In this document: positions 21,270-32,439 of the stretch, in pieces
Numbering within the stretch: position 1 is the stretch's first letter
Layout of the letters: each line of letters begins with the position of its first letter
Source: Cycas panzhihuaensis
Lineage: Eukaryota; Cycadophyta
Assembly: GCA_023213395.1 (NCBI GenBank)
Contig: CM041465.1
Span: forward strand, 130,579,741 to 130,643,740
DNA length: 64,000 bases
Direction: 5' to 3'
The notes under the pieces: model-generated
Told to the model about the DNA's origin: nothing
Database searches by the model: none
What the model saw: the letters and a program-made list of their open reading frames with translations, nothing else
Program-made: the position numbers and the translations under genes

Positions 21270-22106
21270 TGTTGATCGAGATTCCACACCCTTGTGGAAT
21301 CAATGCACTTGTCAAGGTTACACAGTGGCTATAGTCTAGTTTCGTGGATCATCAACATGGTCATTCACATACATTCCCCATACATTCCATATATAATTCA
21401 CAGAATGGTACACAGCAGTACAGAAATCAATATATACTCAGCAAATCATCATCATAGCATCAAGAATACACCAATTTCCACGTAACTCTTCCTTTATTAA
21501 GTCAACAGTTCATTTACGGTAATGGAATGCATTCCCGAGCATTCCGAAGATACGATCTTCTGTTACAATGCGTGCCGGATGGTACTTATCATACGGTGAT
21601 GCTCCAAATGGTCATCATGCGTCGCCTTACGCACCCTTGCGTACCCGTGATATCCGGCTCTCACCCTCGAGAGTATACAATATGATTGATTCACTCGGCT
21701 CTCACACTGGAATGGTCCTCAAAGCACCATTAAATATGTCCCTTTGATGCCTTTTGGATGAAAGGTTATGACCCAAAGTCATAACCATACCTTTTTGTCA
21801 CCAAGGTACCCTTTCACTTTAATCATTAGTTATACACTTTAACTAACGTCTTCATTAGGTCCGTACGTCTCGGCGACTTCCCAAGCTTCCACCGTCCTGC
21901 ATCGTCATGCATCGCCCATTTTGCTCGGTACGCATCGTGGTAGTGCACTGCTCTAGGTATGCACCTCATACGCACTGCCGAATGTTGGTTTTTCCACTAT
22001 TTCGCCTCGTGCGTACCTCCATATGGTCCGTACTTACATTCCTTTGGTCAATACAATCCTGTATTCCGTCTTCTTCGAGGCCTATGTTTCACAATATGTT
22101 CCAACA
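21270..22106 (-). repeat. 5' LTR of gypsy G
   Basis: Plus-strand ends TGTTGATCGAG and TTCCAACA. The 9-bp inverted repeat is at 21280-21301. Inside the element, the minus strand next to this LTR reads TTGGTTCCGTTGCTCACG. This is not an initiator-Met PBS, and which tRNA it matches was not resolved. Confidence 0.9.
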
Positions 22107-22111
22107 AATTA

Positions 22112-22960
22112 TAATACTTGGAAAGCCAAAATTTAAGGGATTACTAGCCTAAAGAAAATCTGGAAACTCATTACTGGCAATGAAGCAAAGCCAGCTGATC
22201 TTGCCTAATTAGTAGATTAGGAAAATAGAGATAATGATGTTATAGGGCTTTTTAAACTCACTATTTCAAATCCTCTTTTGCCACATATAGCTGACTTAGA
22301 TTCTGCTCCTACAATCTGGACTATTCTTACATCATTATTCTATCAATAGAATGAAGCTAAAACAATTACCGTCAGAGATCAACTTTAGAATATTCGCTAA
22401 GGGAAAATCACCCTATTTTTTAGTATATAGTAAAAATAAATGCTATCAAGAATGATCTCACCTCAGTTGGAGAAACTATTACAGATAGAGAATTGGTTAG
22501 GCATGTGGTGAATAAATTACCTAAATCTTTTGAGACCATGGTAAGCATGCTCACAGGAAATGGTAGAACAACAACCATGTCTTTTGCAAACCTGATAGGT
22601 CAAATGCTTCTTCAAAAACAAAGAAATAAGAGGTATGAAGAAGAAGTAGAGGAAGAAACTTATGTTTCTAGACTTAATAGAGGTCAAGGACAATTTTTCT
22701 CAAGAGGACAAGGAAGATCTTCAAGATCCAAAGGCAGATGGCAACAAGGAAGAGGTAGAGGAAGATCAACACCACCTAGAAAATCTAGAGTGTGTTTTAA
22801 TTGTGGGAAACCTGGACATTTTGCAAGTGAATGTCATGTTTTTTATGTTTATTATCATTGTGGTCAATCGGGTCACTATCCATATTAGTGTCATCAAAGA
22901 CAAGCATAAATTTAGAAAAGGGAAAAGCATAGTAGGAAACGACAACAAGGAATAGGATTC
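22112..22960 (+). pseudogene. Copia B gag and nucleocapsid
   Basis: After the gypsy insertion the Gag continues through several stops to an open 131-aa stretch (22493-22888): LVRHVVNKLPKSFETMVSML, an Arg/Gly-rich region (GRWQQGRGRGRS), an intact knuckle CFNCGKPGHFASEC, and a second knuckle YYHCGQSGHYPY that lacks its first and last Cys and runs into a stop. The double knuckle is shared with copia C and D, suggesting one lineage. Confidence 0.82.
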
Positions 22961-23019
22961 AACTCAAGAAGAAGAAGAGGCAGCTTTCATTATAGCCCTA
23001 GCTTCAAGTCTCAAAAATG

Positions 23020-24325
23020 AGAATGACCGGTATATTGACTCAGGTGCAACAAATCATATGACAGGACAGAAAAATTGGTTTGAGTCCTTGAAACCTTATT
23101 CGTTGAATAAATCTGTTTAATTAGGAAACAAACTTCCTCTTCACATTCAAGGAATTGGTACAATTGCTATAGAAATTAATGGTCAAATCATGAAGATAAG
23201 AAATGTCTCGTATGTCCCTGGAATGAAGATGAAGCTATTATTAGTGGCCCAGCTAAGACAAAAGAAGCTAAGAAGTATTTTTGATGAAAATGGGCATTAT
23301 TTCATTTTAGATATGAAAAAAGGAGGAATAGTTATTGTTGAAGGGGTAGAAACTAATAATCTATACAAGTTATTTTCTACTCCTATTATATCGGAAATTG
23401 ATGCAATGTTTGAAAGTGATGTAATTTCTTCTGCTATTTCCAGCATTGTTGATAATGAAATTTGGTATTTGAAGTATGGGCACATCTCAAATAATAGATT
23501 AGAATCACTGAAATTTTCTAATATATTTGATGGCTTACCATATGTTCAATTCAATCATTTTGTCTACAAAAGTTATATGTTAGGAAAACGACACGGAGCT
23601 CCATTTCAAGCTAGTTCATGGCGTGTGAAAAAGAAATTAGAATTAATTCATACAGATCTTTATGGTCCATTCACTCCAAATTCTCTCAGTAATGCACGAT
23701 ATTTTCTCACTTTCATTGATGATTTCTCAAGAAAGACTTGGGTTTATTTTCTCTTCAATAAGTCTGAACATTTTATTGTTTTAAAGAATTTAAAGTTGAA
23801 GTTGAATTAGAAAGTAACTGCAAAATCAAATGTGTTTGTTCTAATGTGGGAGAAGAATACATATCTAAAGAGTTTGATCATTTTTGCAAAGTAAATGGAA
23901 TCAAAAGATGGGTTACAACACCATATACTCCTCAATCAAATGGTATTATTGAATGAATGAACAGGACTATTATGGAAATGGCTCAATGTTTAATGCAAGA
24001 TAGAGAAGTTCCAAAGAAATACTAGGTTGAAGCTATCAATACTTTAGTATATCTTATAAACAGGCGCCCCACTTAAACATTATCCAAGATGACGCTAGAA
24101 GAAGCCTAGACAGGTGAAAAGCCGGTTGTGAGTAATCTCAAAGTGTTTGGTTGCAAGGCATATATTTATATTCCTAACAAAAAAAGGTCCAAACTTGACT
24201 GTAAAAGCATAGAATGCATAACGATTGGCTGTAGTAATAGGTCAAAAGCCTATCGATGTCTAGATTCCAAAACAAATAAGATCTATGTTAGCAAAGATGT
24301 TTTTGATGAACAAAGGGTTAAATAA
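23020..24325 (+). pseudogene. Copia B protease, pre-integrase and integrase
   Basis: Protease site YIDSGATNHM (about 23032-23064) keeps its Asp. The ORF 23190-23810 runs from VSYVPGMKMKLLLVAQL through the pre-integrase (IWYLKYGHISNNRL) into the integrase core (HTDLYGPF, FIDDFSRKTWVYF). The Cys pair of HHCC is damaged (VYKSYMLGKRH instead of C..C). The second acidic motif reads CSNVGEEY (about 23839-23862), with Asp replaced by Asn, and stops interrupt INRTI and the following region. The C-terminal core is in the ORF 24128-24325 (LKVFGCKAYIYIPNKKRSK). Confidence 0.85.
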
Positions 24326-24330
24326 GAATC

Positions 24331-25400
24331 CCATCTAGAATATGAAGAATCAAAGTCTACACTTCTCACTATTACTGTCAACATCTTTGAAGTTATGTTT
24401 AAAAGCAATTCACCAAATCAATTGAGTCCAAGAAATCAACCAAGTTTTTCTTTAAGTCAAGAATCTTCAATAGCAAGTACTAGTCAACCAAACTCTCCCC
24501 ATAGTCAAGGATCTTCAGATTAAGAATCTTAAGAAGAAGAAGAGATGGTAAGAACTAAACCTCCAAAGAAATTACCAAGATGGTATCTCAAAACTGTGGA
24601 AGAATCAAGAGGGGATATATTTGAACAGAGAACTAGGTCTCAACATCAAGCCTTATTATGTTTAGTTGAACCTCAGATATTTGAAGAAGCTAGTCAATAC
24701 TCTAAATGGAAAACTACAATGGATGTTGAAATCACTGCAATTAAAAAAAACAAAACTTGGGATTTAGTTGACCCCCCATTGGATAAACCAATTGTAGACT
24801 ACAAATGGGTATACAAAATAAAAGAGAAACCTAATGAAGAAATTGAAAAGTACAAAGCTCGACTAGTTGCCAAGGGGTATACGTAGACCACTGGAATAGA
24901 TTATGATGAAACCTTCTCACCAGTTGCCAAATTAAATACTGTGAGATCAGTGATAGCCTAAGCAGCTCAACAAGGATGAAAATTTTATCAACTTGATGTA
25001 AAGAGTGCCTTTTTGAATAGTGAGCTAAAAGAAGAAGTGTACATAAAACAACCAACTGGATATTTAAAACCAGGAGAAGAACATATTGTATGCAGGTTGA
25101 AAAAAGCATTGTATGGTCTAAAACAAGCCTTGAGAGCCTACTATGATAGATTGGACCAGTATCTTATTTAAAATCAATTTCAAAGATGTGAATCTAACCC
25201 CAATTTATATGTCAAGATCAAAAAATCTAATATCCATAATAGTTATATATGTGAATGACATGATTTTGACATGAAGTGATACTAACTCTATCTCATTTAT
25301 AAAGAACCAATTTGAAAAGTAGTTTGAAATGATTGATCTTGGTCTCTTACATTATTATCTTGGAATTGAGGTAGAGACTTCATTTTTTTATCTCAATCAA
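24331..25400 (+). pseudogene. Copia B linker and reverse transcriptase
   Basis: A Ser/Gln-rich linker (24400-24520) leads to RT: KWKTTMDVEITAIKKNKTWD, DYKWVYKIKEKPNEEIEKYK and ARLVAKGYT in the ORF 24545-24886, then stop-interrupted YDETFSPVAK, YQLDVKSAFLN (about 24990-25020), VCRLKKALYGLKQ (about 25090-25130). The catalytic box reads VIYVNDMILT (about 25241-25270) in place of YVDD. RNA-dependent DNA synthesis would be lost on this change alone. Confidence 0.85.
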
Positions 25401-26190
25401 AATATGTGAGAAGTTTACTTCCAAAATTCAAGATGGAAAATTGCAACAGTTGTATCACACCTATGGGAACAGAATGCTCCTTGACAAAAAATGATGATGG
25501 TCAAGTTGTAGATACCCAACTGTACAAACAATTGGTAGGAAGTCTAATTTATCTCACTGTCACTAGGCTAGATATCTCATACTTAGTTGCAGTGATTTCC
25601 AAATTCATACAAGAACCCAAGCTATCTCACTAGAATGCAGCAAAGAGAATTCTTAGATATTTGAAAGGCACTTCAAACCTAGGACTAAAATATGCAAAAT
25701 CTGAGAAAATAGAACTACTTGGTTTTAGTGATTCTAATTGGGCAAGTGACAAAGGAGACAAAAAATCCACCACAGGCTATTGTTTCTCTCTTAATTTAGC
25801 AGTTATTTCTTAGAGCAACAAGAAACAACCAATCGTTGCATTATCTTCCCCTAAAGTTGAATACAAAGCAGTAGTAAGTGCTACTTGTGAGGCTATTTGA
25901 ATTAGACAAGTACTGAAGGAGCTAAAATGAGAACAAGATTGACCAACAACTCTCTACTATGATAATCAAAGTACAATCAAGTTGACAAAGAATCTAATCT
26001 TTCATGTCAGAACAAAGCACATAGAAGTCCATCATCACTTCATCAAGGAAAAGGTTCAGAACAAGGAATTGGAGCTAGTTCACTACACCACAAACAACCA
26101 AGTTATTGACATATCCACAAAGCCATTATTAAGAGAGAAATTTCAATTCTTTTAGGACCAACTTGGTTTGGAACAGATAAAACATTAAGA
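25401..26190 (+). pseudogene. Copia B RT thumb and RNase H
   Basis: The ORF 25406-25633 carries MENCNSCITPM and LVGSLIYLTVTRLDISYLVA. RNase H follows with LLGFSDSNWASDK, STTGYCF, SNKKQPIVALSS (all about 25700-25860) and TKHIEVHHHFIKEKV (about 26006-26050), ending FQFF..QLGLEQIKH just before the polypurine tract. Four or more stops are present. Confidence 0.82.
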
Positions 26191-26196
26191 GAAGGG

Positions 26197-26549
26197 TGTT
26201 AGAAATAATGTATTTATTTATAGGTTGGCCTATAGTAAATTCAAGTTTAGTATGAGCATCCCAGTTTATATGGAAGTTAGCCAGAATATATGTAAGTTGG
26301 TCAGAATAAATTATGGTATGGTGAAAATGTTTATTGTATCATTGAAGTTAGTTTTAGTATAAAGATATTTTCTCCTCATGAGGTTGACCACAATGTGAGG
26401 GTCTTGATCGTACTATATAAAGACACTTTGCACTTCATTTTAGATATTCAATTCATGGAGAATCCTCTCCATATTTTTGGCTCTTTAATTTTGCTATTTT
26501 TCATTGTTTGTATGTATTTTAGATATGCATAAGGTGTAACTTTGTAACA
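26197..26549 (+). repeat. 3' LTR of copia B
   Basis: TGTTAGAAATAATG to GTAACA, 353 bp, same length as the 5' LTR. Confidence 0.92.
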
Positions 26550-26749
26550 ACATTAGGATACAAGAAATAAGAACAATGTTTATTGCTTAATGATACAAGA
26601 GAGAATTTTACAAGTATTTAAAGAGAATACATGAAATGCATGAGGAACAAGTGTCAATCATGCTAGACAAGTGTAATTACTTTCTAAATATAGAAAATCT
26701 AAGACAGCTAAATTACTAATGCTATAAAGAGGAAATATTATTTCTAACA
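26550..26749 (-). repeat. 5' LTR of copia A1
   Basis: Aligns with the 200-bp LTRs of A2 (39238-39438 and 48167-48358): shared blocks include ACAAGTATTTAAAGAG, CTAGACAAGTGTAA and the end ATTTCTAACA. The first dozen bases (TGTAAAAATCC in A2) are not recognisable. The PBS expected on its left is missing, apparently lost around the copia B insertion point. Confidence 0.75.
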
Positions 26750-26921
26750 ATGCTTGTATGGTTGAGGCTGTAATATTGAGGAGACCATCCAATAGTACTT
26801 AGCCAATGTAGTGGATAGGTAGCCTAGAGACTTTAGGTTGACCATTCCCACTTCATTGCATGAAAATATTGACATGATAGCCCAGTGTCAATATTTACCC
26901 TATAGTGGGTTGAGTCCCTAT
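26750..26921. other. Unassigned spacer between A1 and copia C
   Basis: No coding frame and no repeat partner seen within the window. It may be flanking genomic DNA or the inner part of the copia C LTR. Confidence 0.4.
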
Positions 26922-27120
26922 TAAGAATCAGACCCTCAATTAATGAAGAAGGATGGAATCTCACTTGATTATTGATGGAGGGAAACCTCCTTTATATACA
27001 ACAGATTTTGTAAACGTTACACGGTTATTACATTAAATATATGAATTAAATGTAATGAGGGTCTAAATATATTGTCCCCCCTTCTTTAATGTTCCTAGGA
27101 TAAAACATTGCATTCTAACA
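26922..27120 (-). repeat. 3' LTR of copia C (left edge approximate)
   Basis: The minus-strand start TGTTAGAATGCAATG lies directly after a polypurine tract (TAAGAGAGGG). The early part resembles the D LTR (AATGTTTTATC.TAGG). The 5' LTR of C is not present, so the other edge is a guess at a TG dinucleotide. Confidence 0.6.
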
Positions 27121-27522
27121 CCCTCTCTTAATGTTTTATCCTTTTTAGTCATAATCTTTCTCTAAGAGTTTGAAATTTCTCTCTCCCAAGAGATTTTGTT
27201 AAGATATCTGCAACCCGATCTGCTATTGGGCAATATGTCAAATCAATTCCTTTACTTTGCACCTTTTACTGGATGAAATGATGATGCACTTCTATGTGCT
27301 TTGTTCATGCATGCAAGATGGGGTTCTTGGTTAACTTAATTGCACTTTGATTATCACAAAGTAGCATTGTTGGTTCTTGTTACAATTGTTTTATGTCTCT
27401 TAGCAGTTGTCTAAGCCAGAGAGCTTCGCATGTTGCGCTGACAGCTAATTTGTATTTTGCTTCGATTGAAGAGAGCGCAACAGTAGGTTGCTTCTTGTTG
27501 CACCATGAAATGGCAGCTAATC
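27121..27522 (-). pseudogene. Copia C RNase H, C-terminal part
   Basis: Motifs on the minus strand: ISWCNKKQPTVALSSIEAKY (about 27470-27515), CDNQSAIKLTKNPILHAWTK (about 27300-27360), HIEVHHHFIQ and then REKFQTLRE near 27175, ending at the polypurine tract. Only a few stops are seen, fewer than in Copia-1. Confidence 0.85.
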
Positions 27523-27893
27523 TAAGACGTTTCTTCTCACCAGCACTCTTGAGATAGCAGAGAATTGACAATCACAGCAGTGTCTTCTTATCCAATAGAG
27601 CAAACAAATTAACCAAGAGTTTCACAGGAACACCAGAGCGCTAAATGATCACCAAAGATAGAAAGTACCGCAGCACAATCTTTATAAACTGTTCTATCAA
27701 GATAACCATCATTTACAATTTATGACCCTTATATAGACAAAAGAGGGTCTTATACATGTAATCCTATTGGCGGCCTAAGCAGCCTTACATTCTATTGGAC
27801 GGCAGCGACCATGCATACCATTGGCCTGCTAGACAACACATGCACAAAGTTCCATAGTGGTTTACATAACTTAGCCGGATAAGTTATGTAACA
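27523..27893 (-). repeat. 3' LTR of gypsy F
   Basis: Plus-strand ends TAAGACG (partner TGAGACG) and GTAACA, followed by the polypurine tract. Confidence 0.9.
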
Positions 27894-28560
27894 AGTCCCC
27901 TCCCCTAAGATGTCGAGTCCTCAAGGCATGTGAGATGCGGGTGCTCTTTGACAAACTCATCGGACTCCCAAGTTGCTTCGTCAGAGTTGCAGCCTGTCCA
28001 CTATATCAAATATTCTGAAATGAACTGATTCCGGAGACAGCGTTGTCTGGTAGCCAGTATACGTTCTGGAGGTACGGACAAGGTTTGCTCTTCATCCAAA
28101 ATTGGAAGGGTTGCCTGGGGAATATGGGTTTTGGTTAGACACTTCTTAAGACAGAAGACATGAAAAACATTATGGATGTTTGTGGCGGGGGGAAGGTCGA
28201 GAGCATATGCAACTTCACCAATACGTTTAAGGACTTTATAAGGGCCATTGAGGGCTAAGTGTGTGGTTCTTATGATGGCAAAGGGATTGTTGCTTATAAC
28301 GTTAGAGACGAAGGAATACAAGATCCCCAATATTGAAGGAGCGATCAGAGCGGTGGCGGTCTGCTAATTGTTTCATTCGATTTTGGGCCATGGATAGGTT
28401 TTGTTTAAGGGTGTGGAGAATTTGGTCCATATGCTGCAATTTTTGTTGTACTACTGTCGTACGGAGATTGGTTGCCAAGGTGTGGTGGGACGGCGGGGGA
28501 TACCCATAGAGGGCCAAAAATGGGGACATTCCAATGGTTAAATGGTGTGAAGAGTTGTAC
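27894..28560 (-). pseudogene. Gypsy F integrase C-terminus and chromodomain
   Basis: ORFs 28529-28302 and 28330-28001 contain [30 protein letters not shown] and [20 protein letters not shown], the C-terminal integrase module. After ISEYLI and a stop comes WTGCNSDEATWESDEFV (about 27955-28005), the second half of a chromodomain. In chromoviruses this domain directs integration to marked chromatin. One stop and one frameshift break the fusion. Confidence 0.8.
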
Positions 28561-29424
28561 CAATACTCAGCTAGGGCTAGCCATGATGTCCATTTAGACT
28601 GGTGGTTCGATGCAAACCAACGTAAGTAGGTCTCCAGAGTTTTGTTAAGGACCTCAGACTGGCCATCGGTCTATGGATGGTATGCAAAATTCATGTTGAA
28701 TGATGTTCCTAATGCGCGGAATAGCTCTTGCCAGAAGGAGCTAGTGAATTTAGGGTCACGATCACATACAATGGTGGATGGAAAACTGTGCAAACGAAAT
28801 ATTGTCTAGATGTAAATATCAGCAATACGCGGAGCTTTATAGGTTGTGTGGACAAGCAAGAAGGGCATATCTTGTCAATCGATTTATGACTACTAAAATG
28901 GAGTCAGATCCAGCAGATGGTGGTAGGCCCGTTATAAAGTCCATGGCAATGTCTTGCCATTTACCTTGTGGGATGTGCAACAGCTGAAGGAGGCCTGGTT
29001 GGGGTTTTGTATCAACTTTGTTACTTTGGCATGTGTCGCATCCCGAGACAAAGTTAAGGATGGTAGATTTCATTTCTGGCCAAAAGAAATCAGAACGAAT
29101 CCTACGATAAGTTTTATCAAAACCAGAATGACCGCCAAGAGGGGAAGAATGATATTCTGATAAAATCCGTGGGATAAAAGCTGAGTGGGGATGTACGAAT
29201 ATGTGATTTTGGTATAAGAGAAGATTATTATTGATGGACCAATCCTTATGAGTGTGGACCTTATTAGCCCAGTGCGCAAAATCAGGTTGGTTTTGGTTAG
29301 CCATGGCTAAATCCTGTAGCCATGTTGGTTGTGGGAAAGAAATGGCATAAATGGTGGGGTCCTCAGTGTGACCGGTGTTATCGCCAAGTGTAGGTGAAGG
29401 CAACCTCGAGAGAGCATCTGCCAC
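28561..29424 (-). pseudogene. Gypsy F integrase N-terminal and core
   Basis: The 195-aa ORF (29424-28837) begins with the end of RNase H (MADALSRLPSP) and holds the zinc domain HSSPLGGHSGFDKTYRR with CDTCQSNK, then WQDIAMDFITGLPPSAG with the first catalytic Asp. The rest of the core (DRDPKFTSSFWQELF and TDGQSEVLNKTLETYLR, 28600-28770) is shifted into other frames by small indels. Confidence 0.85.
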
Positions 29425-30762
29425 AATGTTATCTTTCCCCTTTTTATATGTGATTGTAAAATTGAAAACTTGGAGGCGGTCAATCCATTTAGCTTGCTCT
29501 TCTGAGAGGACTGGTTGATCTAGTAAGCAGCGAAGGCTATGATGATCAGTGAGGATAGTGAATTTAGAACCAAGTAGATACTGTCACCACTTGTCAACAG
29601 CATGGAGGATGGCCTGCATTTCTTTGTGATAGGTAGAAAGTGTACACTCATGATCTTTGAGTTTTCGACTTTCGAAGGTGATGGGGTGGAAGTCCTGCAT
29701 TAAAATTGCACCCAATCCAAACCCAAAAGCATCACATTCTAATTGGAAAGGCCGAGAAAAGTCAGGAGAGGCCAAGACTGGGGTGGTTGTCATGACCTCC
29801 TTTAAATGGAGTAAGGCCTCATTAGCTGAGGGGGACCATTGGAAGGAATCCTTCCGAAGTAAGTGGGTTAAGGGGGTGGTTAGTGTGGCATAATTTCGAA
29901 CGAATCGACGATAGAATCCGGTAAGTCCTAGGAAAGCCCGCAATTGGGTCAAGGTTTTTGGGATTGGCCAATTAGTGATGACAAAGATTTTATTGGGATC
30001 CACTCAAACCCCTGCACAGGATATAATATGACCAAGGTATTGTAGTTCAGATTTCCCAAACTCACACTTGGAGAGTTTAGCATACAGTTTATTCTCGGCT
30101 AGGATTTGAAGGACTGTTTCCAGATGCGGAATGTGGGCAGGCATTTTGAGCTATAGATAAGAATATTGTCGAAGAAGACGATGACAAATTTTCGTAGGTA
30201 TGGTGAAAAGATCTTGTTCATGAGGGCCTGAAAGGTGGTCAGAGCATTACATAGGCCAAAGGGCATGACTCGGAACTCAAGGTGGCCATGGTGGATTCAA
30301 AAAGCCGTTTTATGTTGATCCTCTGGCAAGATAGGGATTTGGTAATATCCTGACTGTAAATCAAGTTTTGTGAAAATTGCAGCACCATGGATTTCATCTA
30401 ACATGTCATCGATTCGTGGCATGGGAAACTTGTTTTTTATGGTGATTTTATTGAGTGCACGATAGTCAACGCAAAGTCAGAAAGAGCCATCCTTTTTGCG
30501 AACTAAAACGATGGGTGCCGCATACGGGCTTTTACTAGGTTGGATGATACCCATGTCCAACAATTCCAGCGTGATTTTTTCAATTTCATTTTTTTGGAAA
30601 TAGGAGATCCTATATGGTCGAAGGCTAATCTGGTCGTGCAAACTTTGTAGCTCAATAATATCGTAAAAACCTCAATCGGACGGGGGGCTGGCAAGTAATG
30701 GAGCAAATACAAATTGGTATCAATCTAATACTTGTCAGATATCAGGGTGGATACTCGAGGGA
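29425..30762 (-). pseudogene. Gypsy F reverse transcriptase and RNase H
   Basis: RNase H region: ORF 30003-29584 with RAFLGLTGFYRRFV, FQLECDAFGFGLGAIL and HKEMQAILHAVDKW, then TILTDHHSLRCLL (about 29540) and ITYKKGKDNIVADALS. RT lies above: [10 protein letters not shown]-type segments near 30240-30290 and the catalytic box, which reads FFDNILIYS (about 30150-30176) instead of FFDDILIYS. The first RT blocks are broken by stops (30503-30712 and surroundings). Loss of the second Asp alone would abolish polymerase activity. Confidence 0.83.
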
Positions 30763-30764
30763 GC

Positions 30765-31448
30765 CTAGATATGGTTAAGACGAACAATGTATCCTATGTT
30801 ACCGTTGAGTTGGTGGCGCATTCGAGTGGGTGAGATTACTTTGTTTGGGGGGGCTTGCATCCCATAAAGTTTATGAGAGCGGCCCATGTGATCTTTGAAC
30901 ATAATGAAGGGGGTCGTGGGTGAGTTATTGGTGCTATAAGTTCCTAGAGTTTGGAGCCATTGTACACCAAGAATTGCATCTGACCCACCTATGGATAGGG
31001 CATAAAAATCAGAGACAAGGGTATATGAGCCAATGTGGACTGTGAGGTTTTTTATTGTTCCAGCACAATGGAGGGTGTGATGACTAGGTAAGGAGCAAGT
31101 GAAGCCTGTTTTAGGTTCTATGTAAAGATTCAGCTGACGAGCAATGGAGATATTGATGAAATTTAGCGATGCGCCACCATTGATCAAAATGGTAATTGGG
31201 GTTTTCCTAAGTATTCTTTTGACTCGAAGTGGTTTAGGACATGCAATGGAGGTAACCGTTGATAAGGAAACTTCAGGCTCAGGGTTTGGGGGCAACTCAT
31301 CAATAGGGTGGTCTTGGGGTTCATCATCATATTCATGCTCAATCTCGGGGTCATCATCCAAGGATAAGTCAGGGTCAATTGTGAAGACCATCTTCCTGGC
31401 TTTGCAGATTCTGTTATGACCAGTGGTCCATTTTTCAGAACATTGCAT
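30765..31448 (-). pseudogene. Gypsy F protease region
   Basis: A 227-aa ORF. It starts within the nucleocapsid (CSEKWTTGHNRICK), passes an acidic Asp/Glu-rich linker and reaches the retropepsin: ITILINGGASLNFIN at residues ~90-104, where the usual LIDSGASHNF has Asp to Asn and Ser to Gly. The C-terminal box SDAILGVQWLQTLG is intact. The catalytic Asp loss makes the protease inactive. Confidence 0.82.
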
Positions 31449-32439
31449 ACATAGACCGGCTTCCCAATGACGTTGTGCCTCTGCTGGAGTGATGTGTATG
31501 GACTTCGAAGATGGTTCCTCCGTGCGCTGCTCGAGAGATGTAGCTAGGGTGTCCTCTGGTCGTGGGCGTGATTGTTGGTAGTCAGTTGGATGTGGTCTTT
31601 GGGACCAGGCTGGATCAACTTATAGGGATCGTGAAAGCCAAGTGGAGTCTTGTCTGAATGGAGGAGGTCTTTCTGCGGAAAATTCCGCTTCTACTGCTTT
31701 AGCCATATTAATCGCATCCTTTAGAGTAGATAGGGAGACTGTCTTTAGGTGCATTTGGATACGTTCTTTAAGCCCAGACACATACATATCTATCTCTGTC
31801 TGGTTATCAAGTTGCTGATCAACCCGATTACGTAAAGATTGGAACTCATCAGTGTAAACTTCGGTAGAGGATACTTGCTTCAAACGTGTTAGCTGTGTGA
31901 AAAATGATTGGTTCCAAGTGTCTTCATACTGCTCGAAAAAACTGGCAGAGAAGTGTGCCCAAGAATGGTTGGAGGGATACTCCCGCTTCCACCATCAAAA
32001 CCAATGATGTGCCTTCCCATCTAAGTGGATGGAAGCAAATGTAAGTTGCTCATTTACTAACATTGGGTTGAGTGTAAAGTAGGATTCTAGTTTGGTAATC
32101 CAACTTCGTGCACTATCCCTATTAAGATCTGGATCAAATGTGGGTATGTTGATCTTATGATGGAATGGTTGCTTGCTGACATGGAGGCAGAGGCACGATT
32201 TGTTGCTGTGAGGGGCCAACTGGTGGTGGAGGAGAGAAGTTGTTCAACCTCTTAATTACATGTTGGACATCATCATGGGATGCTAGGTTTTGCAATCTTG
32301 AGCTAAATTCTATCCGCATGGTAGCTACTTCATTTTTAACGTCCTCGCATATGTGGCCAAAATTATCTACTTTATCCTGAATACTATTGACTTGGGTCTC
32401 GAGTGCCAAGATTTTGTCACTGTTGCTTTGAGGAGCCAT
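31449..32439 (-). pseudogene. Gypsy F gag
   Basis: Start Met at 32439 (MAPQSNSDKILALETQVN, predicted coiled coil). After a Pro/Gln-rich spacer comes the capsid: INIPTFDPDLNRDSARSWIT, LDGKAHHWF, then LTRLKQVSSTEVYTDEFQSL and YVSGLKERIQMHLKTVS (31883-31620). The nucleocapsid reads GLCMQCSEKWTTGH, the variant knuckle of Reina-type chromoviruses. Three stops or shifts divide it. Confidence 0.82.

Larger units (their letters stand above)
17366..22106 (-). mobile_element. Gypsy G: pol-deleted Ty3-type element
   Basis: LTRs of 849 bp (17366-18214) and 837 bp (21270-22106) flank a 3-kb interior, with a perfect TSD AATTA (17361-17365 and 22107-22111). On the minus strand the order is nucleocapsid, aspartic protease, a 170-residue region of unknown function, then the C-terminal end of integrase. 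RT, RNase H and the integrase catalytic core are absent, so the element is defective or non-autonomous. It is the youngest layer of the left block, since it interrupts copia B, which interrupts A1. Confidence 0.9.
16141..26549 (+). mobile_element. Copia B: full-length plus-strand Ty1/copia element
   Basis: Bounded by 353-bp LTRs (16141-16493 and 26197-26549) with a PBS at 16494 and a polypurine tract (AAGAGAAGGG, 26187-26196) before the 3' LTR. Without the gypsy element G inserted at 17366 it is about 5.7 kb. Flanks GCATC (16136-16140) and ACATT (26550-26554) could be a decayed TSD differing by two transitions; this is uncertain. Gag, protease, integrase, RT and RNase H are all present but interrupted by stops. 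Confidence 0.88.
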
